Shown one piece after another: positions 11,378 to 23,204 of a DNA stretch of 64,000 nucleotides. The notes below the pieces were generated by a model that had not been told where the DNA came from, searched no databases, and saw nothing but the letters and a program-made list of their open reading frames with translations. The position numbers and the translations under genes are program-made. The stretch comes from Gigaspora margarita (lineage: Eukaryota > Glomeromycota > Glomeromycetes > Diversisporales > Gigasporaceae): NCBI GenBank assembly GCA_009809945.1, contig WTPW01000422.1, positions 216,657 to 280,656 on the forward strand, read 5' to 3'. Positions within the stretch are counted from its first letter, which is position 1. Each line of letters begins with the position of its first letter.

Positions 11378-11589
11378 AAACAACAACCCATTATATATAT
11401 TATTTAGACTTTGTATTGTAATCAGCTATGTTTTATTGGCTAACTTTGGTTCAAATTTCCTACTATAAAGGATTTGGAATTTGTCTTTTTCAAATAATGT
11501 ACTATTAGCTAAAAAAGTTTAAACCACAACCCCATGATGTGTAAAAACCAGTAAACATCTAATACAACTAATAAATTAACCTCTGCTAA

Positions 11590-11865
11590 GACTAAAAACC
11601 TTAAATTAATAATAATATAAAAATAAATTGCTATAATTTCAGGTTTGATCTCAATTTCATGTGAAAGTGATAAATTAATAGCTTGAAATTAATAATATAA
11701 AAATGAATTACTATGATTTCAGGTTCAATCTCAAGAATAAAAATTTTAGAGCAATTTTATATGAAGGAAATAAATTAGCAACCTTAAATTAAAAATGAAT
11801 TGCTATAATTTCAGGTTCGATCTCAAGTATAAGAATTCTAGAAGTAAAGGAGATAAATTAGCATG
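11590..11865 (+). repeat. Short tandem repeat, about three units
   Basis: The words ATTTCAGGTTCGATCTCAA and AATTAATAATATAAAAAT recur near 11635, 11715 and 11805, giving a degenerate tandem array with units of about 80-90 bp. No gene is seen from 11378 to 12145. Confidence 0.55.
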
Positions 11866-12139
11866 CATGTAGTATATATGCTGTTTTTATTTTTTTTTTA
11901 AAAAAAAGCATCAAACCTGCTAATAAATTGCTAAAAATATTTTAAATCAAACATAAAGATTTTTAATTAGTTTCACTAGCTTCTTGATTAAGTAGTCTAT
12001 CATAAAGCAAATAAAACTAAAATAACTAATTAAATAATATATTTAAATAGTGATAGCGAAAAATTTAGTTAAATGTATTTTGTCAAATTTAAATCAAAAC
12101 ATAATAGAAAATTCAATACTTTTTTGATCAATTGTATAG

Positions 12140-14095
12140 GGAACACATATTAAGCAAGAAGACCAAATTTCTAAGGGTTATTGGAGTGCAACATGTAACT
12201 ATTGTACTGAATTTTGGTATGTTCGTGCTAGTTTTGAAAAACACTTTGGTAATTCATGTAATAAATTCTACAGAATGTTTATAACCTATTTTTAGATCAA
12301 TTTGCAACAAGAATATTTGATGTGTTAACATCAAAAAAGCAAAAACTTAGTGTTCAAGCTAATCAGTTACTACTTTTAGATTTTATTGAAAGTACCAAAT
12401 TAACACCAGAATGTAATAAAGAAATAGATAGAGCATTAGTTAAGGCATTTATTGTTTGTAGAATCCCTTTTTTATATTATAAAGAATCTATTTTTTCTTG
12501 AATTGTTAAAACTTTACATCTAGTATATGAGTGCTATCTAAAGATATTCTTTCTGGTTGCTATTTGGCCCAAGAAATAGCATTTGTTAATCAAGCAATAA
12601 TTAGACAATTGAATAAGTCAAAAAATCTACCCTATAAAAAAAGCGGTACAGGTGGTGGTACGGGTTGGTGTCAGGAAAGCTCGAAATGGCACGTGCAGGA
12701 ACATTTTACATAATGGCATGGTAATAATGGCACGGACATTGCGGCAAAGGGTGGTACATAATATTATGTCATATGAAATGGCATGTTCAGATGACACTAT
12801 GTGTACATTACACATGTATTGGCTCGGGATACATGTTGGTTCATTTCAAGGAGAGCGAAAGATCAGTAAAGGATTTTTTTTTTAAAAAAAGAGCGATATC
12901 TCATGATTTTACAAATGAAGCTTCCCTGTGTGTCTTAACAAAAAAAATTCCTTACAAAATTTTGCTTCATATGCAGTTAGCTTGTTCATCTTATATTGAT
13001 TACCTATGTAAATTTATATTTTAATAGTTAATCCACTTCGTTTTCGCGGTGGCACATGAATTTATGTTCATTACCCGTACCAAATCCTGTGCCGATTCGA
13101 CTAGTAAACTGCTACAAAACCCATGCTATTTACAGTCCAATTGGCATGGATACACAGTCCCTCACAGTCTACCAAATACGAACCAACTCAGGCCATACCC
13201 ATACAAATCTGGATCTTGGCCCATGCCAAAATGACTCATGCCTATCTGATTCCATCCTGTGCCTATACAGTACATTTTTCTTATAGGGCAAACTTTTAGT
13301 AATATAAATTTGTTATAATTATACTTAATAAAACTAATTAATTATTATCAGTATCACTAATTTATTTTTTGTAAAATATAATTGTTAATTATATAGCATG
13401 TAATAGCTAGAGCAATCCTTTTAACAAATCAATTTGAAATTTTGTTATATATATACTGGATCACTATAAATATTTGTGGAGTCTTCAGAACCTGTCCAAT
13501 GAGAGGCACACGCAAGAGCTTTTAGCTGAAGAAATTATTAATGTCTTGGAAAAAATTGGTCCTGAAAAATTTGCAGCAATTGTAACAGATTCAGATGCTA
13601 ATATCAAGGCTGCACATCATATTATTGTAAAACAATATCCAAATATTATAAATATCTAATGCATTTTCCATGTCATTAATTTTATTTTGAAAGATATTAG
13701 CAAAACTCTATTTGCTAATCGCTTGCTTAAATATTGTAAACTTTGGTCACTTATTTTAAAAAAACACATCTTGCAAGTAATTTTAAATACTTTTGAGAGT
13801 ATAGTAAATTCTCTATAAGTGCATGCTTTCTATACAAATTTCTATAAATGCATCTTTTTTATTGTGTAATATTAAAGTTCAATTTCAAAAGCATGTATGT
13901 ATAAAAGTTTTACTATATGCTATAATCACTCTAAAATTTTATACTAAAATTGGAAATGTTTATAGGAAGTGCACTTAAAACTTTGGCTAAAGAAAATTTA
14001 ATTGAAAGAAATGGTCTTAGACAATGGGTAGATACTCATTAGCATACACTGTACAATTGCATATTTTCTATTATTAGGCCAAAGTGCTATTAGAA
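12140..14095 (+). pseudogene. hAT transposase relic (BED zinc finger and RNase H-like core)
   Basis: Plus-strand pieces follow hAT transposase order. A BED-type zinc finger (CNYC, then H and C) lies at 12145-12275. IDRALVKAFIVC and EIAFVNQAI follow at 12425-12610. After a 659-bp MITE come LWSLQNLSNERHT and KFAAIVTDSDANIKAA at 13470-13620, the latter carrying a catalytic Asp. GLRQWVDT lies near 14020. The family moves DNA by cut and paste. Frame breaks, in-frame stops (for example after ESIFS and INI), the MITE and the missing C-terminal dimerisation region make it dead. The MULE relic begins about 300 bp downstream on the same strand. Confidence 0.75.
12630..13288. mobile_element. MITE family M659, copy 1, inside the hAT gene
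   Basis: It starts CCCTATAAAAAAAGCGG and ends TTTTTCTTATAGGG. A related element lies at 30594-31522, with shared start (TACAGGTTGGTGTC-like), shared interior (GTGAAAGATCA-like, TTAACAAAAAAAATTCCTTA) and shared end. It breaks the hAT reading frame after KSKNL. Small open frames inside it are not conserved in the second copy. Confidence 0.7.
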
Positions 14096-16221
14096 ATAGT
14101 AAGTAAAATAATAATTTTTAATCAATTGTGGATCATTTTAATATAATAATAAAAAAAAAGTTTAATATAACAATTATTATAAAATGCACTTATAGTAATT
14201 TTTACCTATTTGTATAACTATACTAAATAATAAAATTATTTTATGTGTTATATGCATAACATGTACAAATTTTACTTTAATGCCTATGCATGTATAACTG
14301 TTACTCTAACATCTTTATATGTACAATTACTTTTTATTTCATATAACTGTCTAACTACATTATATACTAATAATTTATATAGCTTTTAAAATGGAAAGTG
14401 AAGATGAATTTAATGAAGCAGGTCTGTGTTTTACTAGCAGTATTGAGATGAATATATTTGACAACATTCTGGATTCTTATGAGCATTTTTATACTAAGAA
14501 AAGTAATAGTTTAATAGATTCTGAGACTGAAACTAATTTAGCTGATTTAGAAGAGGAATTATATCCTTTAACTAAATAACAAAGTTTCACTAATTGGAAG
14601 GATGTTGAAAAGTAAGTAAAGTTGAAGGCAGTTTTATTTTATTTTGTTTTTTATGCATATATAGTACAGATATTAATTAGCGATGTTGGCTTGACAAACA
14701 TAATCGTGAGCGAGGCTTTGCTTTTTCTTTGGTAAAAAGTAAATTAGACAAAAATGATAGAATACCAAGATATCAGGTTTATTATTGCTCTAAAGGACAT
14801 TACTTTAAAACAAAGAAAAAGGCAGATACTTTAAAGAAAAGAAATAAAGCACACAAGAATAGTAATTGTAAATATTATATTAATTTTCAAAGATGGAAAA
14901 GTGATAATAAAGTACATATCACAGGTATAATTGGCGAGCATTCACATACAATGAGTGATAATATCCAGATGACTGCACCTCAATATTGTTGCCTAATATC
15001 TAAATATGAGATGACATTGAACTTCTTTCTGCTAGTAGCATATATACTGGAGTGATTATTTATGTTTTAATACAAAAATATCCAAATTAATACATTCATG
15101 CACATAGTGTCTGCAATATTGTTCAAGTGATTAAAGCAGAAAAAGGAAAACTAAGCAATGCAGGTGCTACTTACAAAGAGTTAATGTGTCAAAAGCAGGA
15201 GGTGCCTGGTTGGTATTTCGATATAAAATTTGAGGAAAGCAATAATCATCTTGTAGGACTTATGTGGTTGTACCCTAAACAAATTGATATTTGGAGTCAT
15301 TTTCATAATTTCATTTTGTTTGACACAATCTGTAAAACAAATAGATTTAATATGATAATGTGTATAGTTGTTTGTATAAGTAATCATAATAGATCACACC
15401 TTGTTGCAATAGCTTTAATTATGGACAAGAAAAAAAATTATATTTGAGTAGATTTTGCAGGGGCTACTTAATGCTACAGGTTGTTGGTTTATTTTTTTAT
15501 TTAATACTGTATTAGCATAACTGTTGTAGCTCATATTATTTTTTTTATTTATTTTATTTTATTTATTTTTTTTGGAGTTATATATATATACCCTAGGGTA
15601 CAATGTACCCACATCACGTAAATTATAAATATATATATCATACTAATATAACATTATATATATCTGTATATAATTATAATAAAACAAAATTATTTATTAG
15701 GATTAATTGTTTTGTAACCGTAGGTTACGGATAAATTTTGTAACTGTAAATAATATTACCAGATAACACATAATCGATATCATTCAAAAATTGTGTAATC
15801 AATGATTTTATCAAAATATAATTAAGGTTAGGGTTAGTGTGAGGCTTGGGGGTTAGGAAGGCCATAGTTTTATTAAAATTTAGCAAGGAATTTTTTTTGT
15901 TAGAACCCTAAAGGTAGTTTTCTATGCGAAATTTTGAGTTAGAAGCAATTTTTAGCAAAACGAACATTTGTTTTGCTTCTTTTCAGATGTGTAACATTAC
16001 ACCTGATCTTCAAATTTGACTGGCTGATTAGGTGCGGTTACTGTAACTGTGGTTACAAATTAATTAACCCTATTTATTATTTACATATTTATTTATCTTT
16101 AACCAAACCAAATTACATTTTGTTCATTTTAGTCATGAACCTAAGCTTAACTCCACTTCTAAGTATAAACCACCCGATAACAAGCCCTAAACCTTATTAC
16201 TAACTAAAAACTAACCCTAAC

Positions 16222-16340
16222 CTTATATCTAATTAAAACTACCTGATCCCTAACCCTAACCTTATATCTAATTAAAACTACCCGATCCCTAACCCTAACC
16301 TTATATCTAACTAAAAACCACCTGATCCCTAACCCTAAAC
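16222..16340. repeat. 39-bp tandem repeat containing telomere-like words
   Basis: Three units begin at 16222, 16261 and 16300. Each is CTTATATCTAATTAAAACTA followed by CCYGATCCCTAACCCTAAC. The second half is telomere-like, and further CTAACCCTAA words lie just upstream near 16210. The array is not a telomere because of its regular non-telomeric half. Confidence 0.85.
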
Positions 16341-16919
16341 CTTATTCTAAAACCTATTTCTACCCACTCAATCCCATTTTTGGTCTAGCTTTAAACCCGA
16401 TACAATTACTAACTAAAACTTATTTCTAACCCTAAATCAATTTCTATTTCTCACTCAAAACCTAATTCTAATAAATCAATTATTACTCGCTTCATAGACA
16501 ATTACTTCTCTACATCATACAATTATTTTATTCACATTAAAATCTCAGATTTCCTAGTATCATTTCGTTTGCATTGATCATTTCGTTCAGCATGTACTGA
16601 TATATATAAAAATCAGTTAATAATTATTGGAATCAAAAACAGCAAAACAAGTTCAAATCAAACACCTAACACTTACCAGTACTTAATACTCTTCAGATCA
16701 TTTCGTTGTATTTATATCCAAGTCATTTCAATATACCAACTTATCGATTAGTTAATTAGTTGGCTATAATCGATTTTTAATCGATTTTAAAAATTTTTTT
16801 TGCCAACTAATCGATTGCATTATTTGGTCTGATTTGCAAAGAAGCCGGTGTGGTGGTCTTGCAAATTGATCTGCTAAAGCCTGATTTAAATAAAATGGTC
16901 TAAGAACAACCTAAATAAG

Positions 16920-17830
16920 TCAACATAGTGTTCTTGCAAATCATATTAGTTCCTCCTTTTAATCTAATTTTATTGTGCAAATAAAATTGTCTTGCAAAGT
17001 GAATCAGCTAATGCATTTTTACCTTCTGATCCAAGATTATAATTAGAAAATACAAAAAAGTCAGTATAAAGTTCTTGCAAAGTGTATCTACGAAACAATA
17101 ATGACATTATGCCAACAGAACAAACAAATAAGTTCACACCAACCTAGAAAATTACCTAAATGACATGAAACAACAACAAAGATGTACCACAAGCGGCAAA
17201 ATGCACATCACATAACACTAAAAACGACATCAACACCTAGAAAAAAATAGTGAAATGACTCCAAGACTCCACTAAAATGACCCAAGCAAGTCAACATAGT
17301 GTTCTTGCAAACCAATCTGCTAGCGCTTTTTCTCCTTCTGATTCAATTTGTTGTGCGAGAAAGTTAGAATAAAGTTTTTGCAAGTGAAACGGCCATTTAA
17401 TTTTCACAAGATTATCATTAAAAGATAAGAAAAAAGTTAGTGTAAAAGTCCTTGAAAAGAGCGTTCGCTAAACAACAAAAAAATTCTATACCAACCTAGA
17501 AAATCACCTAAATAACAAAATTGACGACATGGAAGCACCACAAGCAGCAAAATCAACATCCACCTAGAACAGCAAAATTACTCCAAGATTCCAGTAATAT
17601 AACATCCTTCTTCTAATTTAAAAATGACAAGCAAGTCAACATGGTGTTCTTGCAAACCACGTTTGCTAGCAGTTTTTCTCTTTCTGATACACAAGAAAGT
17701 CAGAATGAAGCTCTTGCAAAGTTAAACAGCTAAAGCATTTTCANCTTCTGATTCAAGGTTATTATTAAAAGATATNAAAAGTCNGTNTAAAGTTCTTNCA
17801 AANTGAATCTGCTAAATAACAACAAAACCA
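16920..17830 (+). repeat. Degenerate tandem repeat, about 350 bp per unit
   Basis: The phrase GTCAACATAGTGTTCTTGCA recurs at about 16919, 17289 and 17635 (spacing about 370 and 346). Each is followed by a GCTTTTTCTCCTTCTGATTC-like word, and then by a second AAAGTTCTTGCAAAGTGAAT-like word about 100 bp later. Between them lie AACAACAAA- and CACCTAGAA-rich segments. Scattered N bases fall in the last unit. Confidence 0.65.
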
Positions 17831-18179
17831 CAAAACAGAATAAACAAAGAAGTCTACACTGTGATAAACTTCATATCCAGAAGATCACCTAAACGACAAG
17901 AAATTGGACAAGAAAGTACTACAAGCAGCAAAATCATACACTAAAAATGATAAAACAATGACAATACCTAGAATGGTGAAGCTACTCCAAGGCTCAGTAA
18001 CACAATGACGTGGGACTACTTAAATGATGAAAACTGCATTCACAAGTGACGACGCCAAAAACTGACACCTAAAGCGATGAGTTTACACTAAAAACTCCAA
18101 TAACGTAATGAACAAAAATGACTCTAAACCGGTGACTCCAGCAATGACGTTAACGGTGGCACTAAAAATTTAAAAAAAA

Positions 18180-18345
18180 TGATGATAATCAACAGTTCAT
18201 TGTTTATATTTCCTATGATTGTTACATTACACAGGAACACCGGTACAAAAAATTTTAATATACCCTTAGGGTGCATAAATATTAATTCATTTTTTTTTTA
18301 TATATTCTTATTTTTTTTTTATATTTTGCTTATTTTTTTTAAAGG
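18180..18345. other. T-rich segment before the MULE gene resumes
   Basis: Long T runs at 18288-18345 end in AAAG just before the coding phrase KTKPKVIYTDAE. This resembles an intron polypyrimidine tract and acceptor. No separate gene is supported here. Confidence 0.35.
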
Positions 18346-20022
18346 AAAACTAAACCTAAAGTCATTTATACAGATGCAGAACTGGCAATTACTGGCTCAA
18401 TTAAAAATATATAGAATGGCACAAAGCACTACTTTTGTTTGTTCCACATGCAAAAAAAATCTTGAAAAGCATTTTTTCTCTAAATTTGGTAGAGAAAAGT
18501 TTAGAGATTTTTTTCAAGTTTCTGTTAGACATGCAATAGCATCACTAAAACTGTTTTTGAAAAAAAGTGGCAATGGGTCTTGGATCTTTTTTCTGAGGCA
18601 CAATCTTGTTTAAAGCATTAGCTTTATCCTTATTGTGAAGCATGGGTTCTGGCTTTTACATATTAGTCATTCAATTGTGGTATACAATCAACTCAAAGAG
18701 TTAAAGTATACAATGAGATTTTGAACCAATTGCTAAATGAAACAATCTTATTATTGGAAGTAGTAAGCATAATAGAGCAGCATTTGGCGAGGGAGTTCAA
18801 TTTGTAAGATTAAATGAAACTATCAGAGAGTTACCACGTATTATGTATGCATCGTACTGAGATCATTATGTTATAACGATTGATAAAGCTTGCACTAAAT
18901 TTTTTACACCAGCAATACAAAAATTGCAGTGGAATCAAATGGATCAATACGCTTATTATTGGGCTCATTATACTAATTTGGAGTTTGAGTTACAACAACA
19001 AGCTTATGTTGAAAATTTTGATGAGCCAGTATACTAAAGTAGTCATGAGTTGATTGTTGTCTTTAAGTTGTTTCCTAATAAGTTAAACCTGTGAGTTTTA
19101 GTTAGAAAATTTGATATTAATAAATAGGATTAATCCATTTGTTAATTATATTGAATTTCTAATTAAAACTAATAGATTTAAAAAATTAGGATTATTATTT
19201 TATTATTTACATTTTTTTTTAATTTATTAAGAATTTACCTAAAAGTATGTTTAGCAATTTGTATGATGAAACACTCATTGAGTTAACACAACTCATTGAT
19301 AGTATTGATGACATTAGAGAACCTTGGATAGTATCATACATAGGCCAACAAAAGTGCCATTTCATTGTTCTCTTTGGCAATGCAAGCCATATGTGTACTT
19401 GTTTGATACTCGTGAATCATTATATTATTTGTTTTTACTTTTTTGCTATTTTATTAGAAAGCAAAATTGTGCAATTTCATATTGGAATACTAGCCAAATG
19501 GTAGTTTACTGATCGAGCTATACAAAAAAATCATTATAGTAATGATTATGCAATTTCAATTTGAAGCAGAGGAAAATTTGGTGCATTTGAACATGATGTC
19601 CAAGTTGACTTTTCTTTTATTGATATAATCTGTGGCCAATGTGTTTTACACCCAAGATACAACATCATATAAAAAGTCAGACTCTTTATGGAAAGAGGTT
19701 TGGTCTAATGAAAAGAACTTTGAATTTAGCAATCCAAACTGGGCATACTAAAGAGCTTTATGGATTATATTAGTGATTTATCAAAAAGATGGAAGAGCAA
19801 CTTGCAGAGCAGGAAGGGCGTGTTTTGAAATCAAAAGATGAGTATAGTTATAAAACAATCAGCAATCTACTGAAGCCACAAACAAAGGAACAGAAACATA
19901 AAAATCATATAGCAGCATTCAATAATAGTTCATAAAAAAAAAAAACAACTAATGTATGGCAGAATTAAGATTTAGTAAGAGCGGCTAATTCCAATTTTAA
20001 TAATAAATCAATTAATACTGAC

Positions 20023-20340
20023 GGGTCCATATTATTTTACTGACAAACACTTTACAGATATCCCATTTCACTGACAAATTATTCACTGACAAATTCATTT
20101 TACTGATAGTACATTTTACCAAAGCTCATTTCACTGACAAGTTTTTTTCTATAAAGCAACTAACTTTAACTCTAATTTTATTCTGACTCTACCCTAACCC
20201 TAATGACAATGGCCAGAATTACTTTGTCAGTAAAATGAGTTCAGTAAAATTAACTGTCAGTAAAATGAACCTGCCGGTGAATAATTTGTTGGTGAAATGG
20301 GGTGTTTGTGAAGTGATTGTTGGTGAAATGATTGCCACCC
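20023..20340. mobile_element. Foldback element with imperfect 9-bp target duplication
   Basis: The ends are GGGTCCATATTATTTTACTG and, reversed, GGGTGGCAATCATTTCACC. Both arms consist of repeats of TTTTACTGACAAA. The flanks AATACTGAC (20014-20022) and AATATGGAC (20341-20349) match in 7 of 9 positions, as expected of an aged Mutator-type duplication. The centre holds ACCCTAACCCTAATG at 20190-20204, again telomere-like. It interrupts the C-terminal part of the MULE gene. Related degenerate foldbacks lie at 26520-26890 and 39175-39445. Confidence 0.65.
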
Positions 20341-20637
20341 AATATGGACAGTACTGAAGGTGTTGAAGAAAAAGGTCAAACAACAGATAAACATATTCAA
20401 GATGTTCATGAACAAGGTCAAGGTAAATGCATGTATTTATTAACTTTATTATTTGGATATTCTCTAAATTACAATAATAATATTAGGGATAAACATTGAT
20501 ATGACAACTAACATTAATGAGGACATAGTGCGATCAACAATTCATTGTATCATTAGTGGTTTAATATTCTTTTATATACTTCAATTAATGCATAAAAATG
20601 GATCTTTAGACAAGAAAAAAATTAAATATATATATTA

Positions 20638-20700
20638 GCAGAACAGTATGGTATGCTTTGATAAAATGCACACCATACCATACCATACGGATCTGGTAGC
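20638..20700. repeat. CAGTATGGTAT inverted repeat, copy 1
   Basis: GCAGAACAGTATGGTATGC and CATACCATACGGATCTGG face each other across about 25 bp. The same words recur at 34790-35035 and 41740-42090, and in weaker form at 9915-10040, so this is a dispersed short palindromic family. Confidence 0.55.
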
Positions 20701-22110
20701 TATACAATTTTTGCGAACATTTTTTATTATTACATTTGTTTCCTTGAATAGTTGATAAGTGGACTAGAAATCTTTAATATAAGTATAAGCCTTCACACAT
20801 GAAACAGGTATTTTTTTTAATGTTTTTATCATACTAATTTTTCTTTATTGTAGATATTAATGTTCAATTTTGATAATATATCAAAAATAAAAGAACCAAT
20901 GCTTGAACAATTTTTATTGATTCTATTTATTTAAACATTAATTTTGCTATCTCTATTACTTATGTATTTTACTAATTTCTATATATAAGAGGGCAGATAT
21001 TAATGGTATACTTATAAGGAGACACAAAAAATTTTTATTTATTTACAAAATTTAGCAAAACAAATTGATATTCATTTACAAAATTTAGCACTGTTGACTG
21101 ATAAAAAAAAATCGAATTAAAAAAAAACTTTGAAATTTGAGCTTTTAATATTCCTTAAAAACTGCTATTTTTTTCAAGTTGGGTGCACTATTGCATTACT
21201 GCATCCTCTCTATAAATTTTAGCTAGAATTTGAGTGTTTAGAGTGGGTGCATTGCAGAGATGGTACTGAAACCTTTTTTTGGCAATTCTGAAAGTTTTGG
21301 GTTTCAGATTATAGCTTCCGAAACCTTATCCAAAACTCGAAATCTCAACTGAAACCTGAAACCTTGACCGAAACCTGAAACTACCAAAACATCAATAATT
21401 TATTAGTTTATTCTCTCCAAAGTTGGCGCTGAAACCCTTTTGTGCCAAATTTGAAAGTTTCAGGCTCCAAATTATAACTTTCAAAACCTTATCCAAAACT
21501 CAAAACCTCACCTGATACCTGAAACCTTATTTGAAACCCAAAACCTCACCTAAACACCAAAAAACTAGCCAAGCTTCCATATATATTTATTGCATTAATG
21601 TATTATATATCTCTTTCAAATGCACTGATGTATGCTATGTATCTTTTCAATATACATTAAACACATTGATGTATGTTATATATCTCCTTAAAGAATACAA
21701 TAAAATTTGAATATCATTACTATTTGGGCCAGAATGCATCCAACATTTATTGCATGTGTACAGTCTTTTTTGTTGTTATGATTCACAAGTATATGAAATG
21801 TATAATTCCTGAGTTTATATTCTAACAATCAAGGTTGCTTTTGCAAGCATCAGTTTTTTTTACTTTTACTAATAATTAATTAGTTCCATATCTACTAATG
21901 ATAGAATTAATAAGTTACCGCAGAATTAAATAAATTGTTGGTATCAAAAGTCATCAAATACTTATCGATTCATAATTGGCAATTTTTTCTATCGCCCTAA
22001 AATTCTGAAATCAGTTGTGATAATGGTATGATATTAAAAATAAAGTTGACTAGCTTTAAAAAAACCAGAACAAACCGAGGTATTGAAAAAAATATAATTA
22101 AAAAAATGAT
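20701..22110. other. Gene-free region with GAAACC-rich dimer
   Basis: No gene is supported. At 21262-21560 two units of about 160 bp share GCTGAAACC, AATTTGAAAGTTT, CTTATCCAAAACTC and CCTGAAACCTT. The remainder is A+T-rich unique sequence. Confidence 0.5.
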
Positions 22111-22114
22111 CTAT

Positions 22115-22358
22115 ATAATGTTATAATTTATTCAAAAATAATTTTATATTTTGGGTTCATTAAAAATAATCAACTTTATAATAAATTTTAAAGGCTTCAA
22201 TATTATATTTTTGAGTTTTAGATGATAGGTTTGGGTTTTGGATTATAGTTTTGGGATTTCAAAGTTTCAATTTTTTTAAAAAAATCTGAAACTAGTTTCA
22301 GATTAGAACCCTTCTGAAACTAGTTTCGGATAGGTTTCATTTCAAAGCCATGTTTGGT
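22115..22358 (-). repeat. Dispersed repeat R244, CpG-depleted copy
   Basis: This segment matches the reverse complement of 43584-43830 almost end to end, from AATGTTATAATTTATTC to GCCATGTTTGG. At nearly every CpG of the other copy, this one has TG, CA or TA. A palindrome GAAACTAGTTTC lies near the distal end in both copies. Confidence 0.8.
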
Positions 22359-23137
22359 GCATTGTAATTAAAAATAGTTTACAATTTTACCTAAAAATAT
22401 GTTAAATTATATTTTAAAATTTTAATGTTATATACATAATAGTTATAAATATATATCATATTTTAAAATCAAAAAATATATGCAGCAAACTTATATGCAT
22501 CTCAACAATAAAACTCAATCCTTATTAATACCTAAAGTTTTTTCTTTTTCAATATTTGCTAACTTTTGGGCATGAAGATTAGCTATTTTTGGTTTTTTTT
22601 CAATATCTAACATTTCTTTTGGGTGCTGAAATTCATAGTCAATTAGTTCAAGTTTTCGTAATTTTTCTTGTTTAGCAATTTCAGAATCCAAATTATTTAA
22701 TTCTCTTTTGTTTTCTATAGCCGCATTAGAATTTGAAGATCCTTTGTTAGTAGGCACCTGTTTTTTGCGTTTTGAAGTTTCTAATAAATATAATAGTTAT
22801 ATTAATAATTAATCTTAATATATACAGAATATGTATATTGTTTAAGTATAGTTTTTACCAAATTTTTTAATTGACTTAGTGGCTTTATCTATAGGTCCTA
22901 ATGAATGACCAGTTTTGGGGATGTTATATTTATTTTGACATTCACATATTGCAAATCGACATTCATCTAACTGTTTTTCTCTATATATATTTTTTAATTA
23001 TATTAGACAGAGATAACAAACTTTATTAATGTTCAAAGTATTTATAGAATCTTATTATTATTGATTCTATTTTTAATCTATTGTTAACTACATTATATAA
23101 GTGCTGCTCAAAAGAAAACCTGTCATTGGGTTTTCAA

Positions 23138-23204
23138 TATACAGTTAGCCATCTATAGGAAATCTATCATTTTGATAGATTTTCCATAGATGGCTAACTG
23201 TATA
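23138..23204. repeat. Near-perfect hairpin in an intron
   Basis: TATACAGTTAGCCATCTATA and GGAAATCTATCA form the left arm and are mirrored across a 3-base loop with about two mismatches. The stem is about 32 bp. It lies between exons 9 and 10 of the transposase-like gene. It could be a tiny MITE or a small-RNA precursor; nothing in the sequence decides. Confidence 0.7.

Larger units (their letters stand above)
15483..18345. other. 2.9-kb interruption of the MULE gene (expanded intron or insertion)
   Basis: Coding stops after LLNATG and resumes with KPKVIYTDAE, which are adjacent in the family. The left edge reads ACAGGTTGTTGG and the right edge is a T-rich run ending TTTTTTTTAAAG, so this could be an intron swollen by repeats. 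It holds TTAGGG-like tracts (15832-15850, 16210-16340), a hairpin at 16743-16815 and a degenerate tandem array at 16.9-17.8 kb. Single N bases at 17744-17806 mark poor assembly. I see no gene inside. Confidence 0.6.
14391..20425 (+). pseudogene. MULE transposase relic (FAR1-like DNA-binding, DDE, SWIM)
   Basis: Plus-strand segments are collinear with a Mutator-like transposase. An acidic N-terminus starts at M 14391. A FAR1-type region follows at 14730-14990 (YYCSKGHYFKTKKK, HKNSNCKYYINF, GEHSH). The DDE core has FDTICKTNRFNM at 15325-15355, KVIYTDAELAI at 18370-18400, and STQRVKVYNE at 18690-18720, where the family has Glu in place of the first Lys (codon 18703-18705). A SWIM-like finger with CTC and IICFYF lies at 19395-19440, and an acidic tail at 20345-20425. 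A likely intron begins with GTAAGT at 14612. Frameshifts, stops, a 2.9-kb interruption (15483-18345) and a foldback (20023-20340) inactivate it. Confidence 0.8.

Noticed and set aside
13049..13286. Overlapping 61- and 76-codon plus-strand frames
   Set aside because: They lie within the M659 MITE, and the equivalent region of the second copy does not keep either frame.
15540..15580. Poly(A)/poly(T) tail of a retroelement
   Set aside because: T-rich low-complexity run without an adjacent retroelement 3' end or target duplication.
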